Source: Candidatus Albibeggiatoa sp. nov. BB20 (GTDB taxonomy: Bacteria; Pseudomonadota; Gammaproteobacteria; Beggiatoales; Beggiatoaceae). Taken from it: 19,455 nt of DNA. A program made the position numbers and the translations under genes. Below, piece by piece: positions 15,233 through 19,455 of the stretch (position 1 is its first letter; each line of letters opens with the position of its first letter). The DNA lies in contig JADGDW010000086.1 of the NCBI GenBank assembly GCA_016744725.1, positions 1 through 19,455 of the forward strand, in the 5' to 3' direction. The notes beneath the pieces are model-generated. The model was not told the DNA's origin. It saw only the letters and a list, made by a program, of their open reading frames with translations, and did not search any database.

Positions 15233-15301
15233 GGAAAACATTCCTCCTGAAAATTAAATTCCTTTTGATTCTACTCGAAACTATTTTAAAACGCATTAGA
15301 T

Positions 15302-15330
15302 TTGAGTTCTGTGCTCTGCGCCCCTATTAT
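15302..15330 (+). promoter_or_regulatory. Putative sigma-70 promoter of the MoxR gene
   Basis: TTGAGT (15302-15307) and TATTAT (15325-15330; 5 of 6 match) are separated by exactly 17 bp. Transcription would start near 15337, giving a leader of about 28 nt before ATG 15365. This argues against a TTG start at 15302, which would lie upstream of the predicted transcript start. Confidence 0.45.
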
Positions 15331-15364
15331 CACTGTGTTAATTTCTATTGTGAACAGGATGCTT

Positions 15365-16318
15365 ATGGAAGCCAATCATTTTGACGCGCTTAGACAACAT
15401 TTAGGACAACACATTGTTGGGCAACAACATTTAGTCAATAGTATGTTGATTTGTCTGCTGAGTGATGGGCATTTACTGGTAGAAGGGATGCCGGGTTTGG
15501 CAAAAACCACTGCGATTAAAAGCCTTGCTGGTGTGATTGAAGGTGATTTTCATCGTGTCCAATTTACCCCCGATTTGCTCCCCGCTGATTTAGTCGGGAC
15601 AGATATTTATCAACATGAAACCAGTGAATTTGAATTTCGCCCTGGCCCTTTATTTCATAATATTATATTGGCGGATGAAATCAATCGTGCACCACCTAAA
15701 GTTCAATCAGCACTATTAGAATCAATGGCAGAACGCCAAATCACCGTAGGACAAAAAACCTATCAATTACCTGAATTATTTCTGGTTTTAGCAACACAAA
15801 ACCCAGTGGAACATGAAGGCACATACACATTGCCAGAAGCGCAATTAGATCGTTTCTTATTTCACGTCAGAGTGGACTATCCTAACCGTGAAGAAGAATT
15901 AAAGATTTTAGATTTACTGGAAAATCCACAAGCCACTCAATTCGAAGCAGAAATAAAATTCACCCAAGCTGATATTTTTGCCGCGCGTGAGTCAGTGAAA
16001 CAAGTTTATTTATCTGCAAAATTGAAAGAATACATTGTCGATATTGTACGCGCCACACGAATCCCCGAAGCTTACGACCCAGATTTAGCTCGTTGGCAAC
16101 GTTTTGGAGCATCGCCTCGCGCCAGTATCGCCTTAACTCGCTGTGCTAGAGCATGGGCATGGTTACAGGGCGAAGAATATGTATCACCTGAGCATATTCA
16201 ATACGTGTTGCCAGAAGTATTACGCCATCGGATTTTACTGTCATTTGAAGCTGACGCGGATGCAGTGACACCAGATCAGTTTATTCAACGATTATTAGAA
16301 GTGGTGGCCATTCCATAA
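15365..16318 (+). CDS. MoxR family AAA+ ATPase
   Basis: A 317-residue AAA+ chaperone-like ATPase. From ATG 15365: Walker A GMPGLAKT (41-48), the FTPDLLPADLVGT segment typical of MoxR proper, Walker B ILADEINRAPPKVQSALLE (from residue 101), sensor 1 LATQNP (142-147), the MoxR hallmark EHEGTYTLPEAQLDRF, and a C-terminal lid domain. MoxR proteins usually assist assembly or metal insertion of partners and are encoded next to DUF58 and von Willebrand-factor-A proteins. Here the next gene is on the opposite strand, so no partner is visible. The start at 15365 was chosen because AGGA (15356-15359) is 5 nt upstream and the resulting length is normal. An upstream in-frame extension to a TTG at 15302 is less likely. 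The substrate cannot be deduced. Confidence 0.88.
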   Translation: MEANHFDALRQHLGQHIVGQQHLVNSMLICLLSDGHLLVEGMPGLAKTTAIKSLAGVIEGDFHRVQFTPDLLPADLVGTDIYQHETSEFEFRPGPLFHNIILADEINRAPPKVQSALLESMAERQITVGQKTYQLPELFLVLATQNPVEHEGTYTLPEAQLDRFLFHVRVDYPNREEELKILDLLENPQATQFEAEIKFTQADIFAARESVKQVYLSAKLKEYIVDIVRATRIPEAYDPDLARWQRFGASPRASIALTRCARAWAWLQGEEYVSPEHIQYVLPEVLRHRILLSFEADADAVTPDQFIQRLLEVVAIP

Positions 16319-16327
16319 AAAGGCGAA

Positions 16328-16438
16328 AGGACTGGTTTGCAAAATAAGTTTGTGCCGCCAGTCCTAGATTTTAAAAGTGATTGATATTTAAAGTATAAAA
16401 GGACTGCCAGTCCAACATACAACCCGAAATTGACTATA
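16328..16438. mobile_element. MITE-like palindromic element, copy 2, inverted and damaged
   Basis: This is the reverse-complement orientation of the element at 2636-2751. The shared core runs from CCAGTCCT (16358-16365) through TTTTAAAAGTGATT and ATATTTAAA to AGGACTGCCAGTCC (16400-16413), and the end carries TTGACTATA (16430-16438). On the left, the palindrome is split: AGGACTGG (16328-16335) and CCAGTCCT are separated by 22 bp, and the expected TATAGTCA terminus is missing. The element lies between the convergent MoxR and hybrid kinase genes. Confidence 0.7.
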
Positions 16439-16476
16439 TACATTAATTTGTATCTTTAAATAGCTGAATTCAAAGG

Positions 16477-19347
16477 TTATTCATTCATAATCCAGTTGCT
16501 TAGTATATTTTGAATTTCATCAAGTAAGGTTTTTTTCTGATAACTGCCTTTTTGGAAAATCGTACTCACATGCTGTTCTAATTGACGGCGTTCTGTACTG
16601 GATAAATCTTTGGCGGTCAAAACAATAATAGGAATTTTGCACCAATCTGAATGTTGACGTAAGCGTTCTGCAAACGTAAAGCCATCCACAATTGGCATCA
16701 TCAAATCTAACAAAATCAAATCAGGTGTATGTTTCTCAAGTAAATGTAACGCAACTTGCCCATTTTCAGCTAATAACACGTCACAACCCAAACGTTCTAA
16801 AGTCTGCTGCATCATCATGCGGGTCATTTCATTATCTTCTGCAACCAGTATTGTGGCCTTTTCATAACCATCAAACCCACATTTCTCCAAAGCGTGCACC
16901 AAAGACTCACTATTGATTGGCTTCGATAAATAATCGGTTGCACCCAAGCGATAGCCCTTTTGCTTTTCATCAACCATTGATAACATAATGACAGGAATAT
17001 GTTTTAAATTGGGGTCGGATTTCAGTTGAGATAATACTGTCCAGCCATCTGTTTCAGGCATCATCACATCTAAAGTAATTGCATTAGGATGTAACTTACG
17101 CGCCAAATTCAAGCCTTCCTTACCATTCGAAGCCACAACAACTTGATAAGCTAACTTTTGTAAATGCCCAGAGATTAAATGACCTGTTTCAGGATCATCA
17201 TCAATGACTAACACAAATTTAGCTTTGGATTTTGTAGGCTGCATCGCCGGAAAATCATCCACTGACTGACTGGGTTTATAAGGTACTTTGGGTTTGTTCA
17301 CTTCAGCAGGCAGACTGACAATAAATGTTGTGCCTTTGCCCAGCTCACTTTCAACCTCAATATCACCACCCATCATGTGAGCAAATTCCAAACAGATGGT
17401 TAATCCCAACCCTGTACCACCATAGCGGCGAGTAATAGACGCATCAGCTTGGGTAAATGGTTTGAATAAAGTGTCAATCTGGTCTGGCTTCATGCCAATA
17501 CCTTCATCAATGACCCTAAAGACAATGACATCCTCATTACCAATTCGCTCTCGTAATACACTGAGCAAAATTTCACCATTATCAGTAAATTTAGTCGCAT
17601 TACTTAACAAGTTGAATAATATTTGTCGGACTTTAGTCAAATCCGCATACATAATACCTAGGGTATTTTGCTCGGTTAAGATTAAGCTATTGTGATTTTT
17701 ATCAATGACGGGCTTAATCGCGGCTGCGACTGAATACAGTATTTGGGAAACTTGAAAATGTTCTAAATACAACTCCATTTTGCCTGTTTCAATTTTAGAA
17801 ATATCTAAGATGCTATTGATAATACCCAGTAAATGTTCACCTGAAGAAATGATTTTTTCTAGATCAGATGAATATTCATTGACTTCATCTTCTTCAAATT
17901 CTTCGTGTAATAATTCACTATAGCCAATAATCGCGTTAAGCGGCGTGCGTAATTCATGTGACATATTGGCTAAAAACACACTTTTGGCTTGAGTAGCTTG
18001 CTCAGCCGCTTCCAAAGCTTGACTTAATTCAATGCTCTGCTGCTCCAATTGCTGGCTTTTTTCTTGACTGGTTGCAAGGGCTTTCTGGGTTTGTAGCTGC
18101 TGTTCTGCTGCATGTAAAGTGATGGCAATATGGGTGGTAGCTTGTTGTAGAAAGTGCTTTTGGGTTTCAGTGGGCGATCTTAAAAAGCCTAGCTCCAAAA
18201 CACTTTTAACTTTATTTTTTAACAAAATAGGCACAAAATAAATTTGATAATAAGTCTTAGTGAGCAAACCATCTTGTAGGCAAAAATCGCGTTCATCACT
18301 GATAGTGACTAATTTAGGCTGTTTGTCATGCGCCACTTGACCAACTAAGCCTTCGCCTAAGGAATAAGTATGTATTTTTTGATGTGGTAACGGTGCATAA
18401 CTGGCAATTGGCGTTAATTCAGTCAGTTGTAAATGGTAAAAATAAGCCGTAACTAAATCCAAACGTTCGGCAAAGACCTGTAAACTTTGTTCTGCAAACT
18501 GCTCTATATCCATTTCGCCACGAGTGGATTCCGCTAATTTACGTAAACTTTCATTGAGCCAATTTTGATGTTCAGCCCGTTCTAAAGCCACATCTTTTTC
18601 CGCCACACTGATGGAAAGCCCTGACATCATATTATTAAAACTTTCAGTTAATACCCCAAATTCATCTTGACGAATGAGGTTTACAGGTTGGTCAAATTCG
18701 CCCTTAGCAATGCGTTGAGCACCTAACATCAACTGATAAACAGCATTCAATACATTACGTTTAAATACCCAATAAATAGCTATACTCAACACTAAAATCA
18801 TCACTAAATAATGGGTGAGTTGAGTAAATAAGGTTTCCCACATGTGTTTTTCTAAGCGCAAGGTATTAATACCCACCACCACAGTTCCCAATAATTCATC
18901 CTCATCCTGAATCGGGAATTTAAGCTGGATGATATTAGGATGGTATTGTAAGTAACGTATTAAAACTGCAATGTCTTTTTGCCCCGTCATTTGAATCGCA
19001 TGATGAATCAGTGGCTTTTCTGGATCAAAATGAGTGGTCATATTATTGCCTTTATTATCTAAGACAACCGTATAGCTTACATCAGCTTGCGATACGGCAT
19101 CTTGAACAAAATGATCTAGGCTTTCAAAATCGTAGGCATAAATGGCTTCAGGACTGATTCGGGCAATAAATTTCCCCAGAATTTGTCCTTGTTCAGATAA
19201 GTTGTGTTTCAGTTGGCGGTATTGGCTGTATAAGTTGTAGCTGGTGGTCAAACTTAGTGCAACGATGAGGATGGCCACAACCATTAATATAAATTGGGCA
19301 CTCAGACTATATCTTGTTTGCGATAAGGTAAATTTCAGTTCTTGCAT
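16477..19347 (-). CDS. Hybrid sensor histidine kinase with HAMP, GAF and two receiver domains
   Basis: A 956-residue inner-membrane sensor kinase. Numbered from ATG 19347: TM1 about 17-34, periplasmic sensor about 35-175, TM2 about 178-195, HAMP about 196-250, GAF about 280-415, coiled coil about 418-465, and HisKA with phospho-acceptor His464 (NMSHELRTPLN). HATPase_c follows with N-box about 573-590, DEGIGM (614-619) and GGTGLGL (643-649). Receiver 1 has Asp760 and Lys809; receiver 2 has Asp881 and Lys933. No HPt domain is present, so a separate phosphotransfer protein or an intramolecular relay is needed. No output domain is present either. The start at 19347 is preferred over an upstream TTG at 19407, since the sequence between adds no domain and lies close to a predicted promoter; neither has a clear ribosome binding site. 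The ligand is unknown. Confidence 0.9.
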   Translation of the reverse strand: MQELKFTLSQTRYSLSAQFILMVVAILIVALSLTTSYNLYSQYRQLKHNLSEQGQILGKFIARISPEAIYAYDFESLDHFVQDAVSQADVSYTVVLDNKGNNMTTHFDPEKPLIHHAIQMTGQKDIAVLIRYLQYHPNIIQLKFPIQDEDELLGTVVVGINTLRLEKHMWETLFTQLTHYLVMILVLSIAIYWVFKRNVLNAVYQLMLGAQRIAKGEFDQPVNLIRQDEFGVLTESFNNMMSGLSISVAEKDVALERAEHQNWLNESLRKLAESTRGEMDIEQFAEQSLQVFAERLDLVTAYFYHLQLTELTPIASYAPLPHQKIHTYSLGEGLVGQVAHDKQPKLVTISDERDFCLQDGLLTKTYYQIYFVPILLKNKVKSVLELGFLRSPTETQKHFLQQATTHIAITLHAAEQQLQTQKALATSQEKSQQLEQQSIELSQALEAAEQATQAKSVFLANMSHELRTPLNAIIGYSELLHEEFEEDEVNEYSSDLEKIISSGEHLLGIINSILDISKIETGKMELYLEHFQVSQILYSVAAAIKPVIDKNHNSLILTEQNTLGIMYADLTKVRQILFNLLSNATKFTDNGEILLSVLRERIGNEDVIVFRVIDEGIGMKPDQIDTLFKPFTQADASITRRYGGTGLGLTICLEFAHMMGGDIEVESELGKGTTFIVSLPAEVNKPKVPYKPSQSVDDFPAMQPTKSKAKFVLVIDDDPETGHLISGHLQKLAYQVVVASNGKEGLNLARKLHPNAITLDVMMPETDGWTVLSQLKSDPNLKHIPVIMLSMVDEKQKGYRLGATDYLSKPINSESLVHALEKCGFDGYEKATILVAEDNEMTRMMMQQTLERLGCDVLLAENGQVALHLLEKHTPDLILLDLMMPIVDGFTFAERLRQHSDWCKIPIIVLTAKDLSSTERRQLEQHVSTIFQKGSYQKKTLLDEIQNILSNWIMNE

Positions 19348-19425
19348 AGGGCTTTTAAAGTAAAGGTTTAGCAAAGCACTCAATCTGATGTTACAGTACC
19401 AGATCAATTTAGGGTAGTCCTATAG

Positions 19426-19431
19426 ATTATA
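19426..19431 (-). promoter_or_regulatory. Possible -10 element upstream of the GAF hybrid kinase
   Basis: A perfect TATAAT reads on the minus strand at 19431-19426. Transcription would begin near 19419, about 70 nt before ATG 19347. No convincing -35 hexamer is found at the right distance; the stretch upstream is an A/T run. The assignment rests on the -10 match alone. Confidence 0.28.
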
Positions 19432-19455
19432 GTGCCTATGATTAAAAAAAATTTA

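Noticed and set aside
15233..15241. Upstream ATG of the AAA ATPase gene at 15241
   Set aside because: AGGAGG is only 1 nt from this ATG, too close for initiation, but it is 10 nt from the ATG at 15232.
13262..15241. Assignment of the ATPase pair to a named system such as Septu, Gabija or PARIS
   Set aside because: The small partner has no visible HNH, UvrD helicase or TOPRIM/DUF4435 features, so none of these names is supported; only the general ATPase/effector plan is shared.
15302..15364. N-terminal extension of the MoxR protein from a TTG codon
   Set aside because: There is no ribosome binding site at 15302, the region carries a promoter-like pair, and the family normally begins close to the residues after ATG 15365.
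19348..19407. N-terminal extension of the GAF hybrid kinase from a TTG codon
   Set aside because: TTG is a rare start, no ribosome binding site is seen, the predicted transcript would leave almost no leader, and the 20 added residues do not extend any domain.

Overview
The window reads as chromosomal DNA of an AT-rich gammaproteobacterium. Support comes from an MSHA-type secretin (MshL), an AlgC-type phosphomannomutase/phosphoglucomutase, an ExaC/AldB-type aldehyde dehydrogenase and an HvfA-type EGKCG-repeat peptide. Two very large hybrid histidine kinases, one fused to a nucleotide cyclase, together with abundant small palindromic repeats, would suit a Thiotrichales/Beggiatoa-like bacterium. 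That narrower placement is a guess from gene content and base composition, not a demonstrated assignment.

Layout. Bases 1-302 are AT-rich and non-coding, with a plausible promoter for a small secreted Cys-repeat peptide gene (303-743) that ends in a good terminator. mshL (964-2607, +) follows. It converges on a 1103-residue sensor kinase / receiver / class III cyclase / TPR-like fusion (2823-6134, -). After a 515-bp gene-free stretch, two overlapping + genes encode a hydroxylase-like/sulfotransferase fusion (6650-8755) and a stand-alone thioester reductase (8743-9933). exaC (10178-11698, +) comes next and converges on algC (11853-13217, -, GTG start). Upstream of algC on the same strand is a tight two-gene unit: an SMC/OLD-like AAA ATPase (13871-15232) and a small protein with a PD-(D/E)xK-nuclease-like motif (13262-13867). 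This unit is visibly more AT-rich and looks like an anti-phage or toxin-type cassette. A divergent lone MoxR ATPase (15365-16318, +) converges on a second hybrid kinase carrying GAF and two receiver domains (16477-19347, -).

How the genes fit together. No single pathway spans the window. It holds several self-contained modules: a copper-binding RiPP-like precursor without visible modification enzymes; an acyl-thioester reductase coupled to a sulfotransferase, with an aldehyde dehydrogenase nearby; a two-gene putative defence unit; and two phosphorelay sensors, one probably ending in cAMP production. All three convergent gene junctions contain palindromic repeat DNA: two copies of one MITE-like element in opposite orientations, and one run of four hairpins.

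Most worth a second look are the ATPase/nuclease-like pair, the orphan EGKCG peptide, the hydroxylase-like domain that has lost two expected catalytic residues in its fusion to a sulfotransferase, and the repeat family at convergent junctions. All calls come from reading the sequence; no database search was possible.
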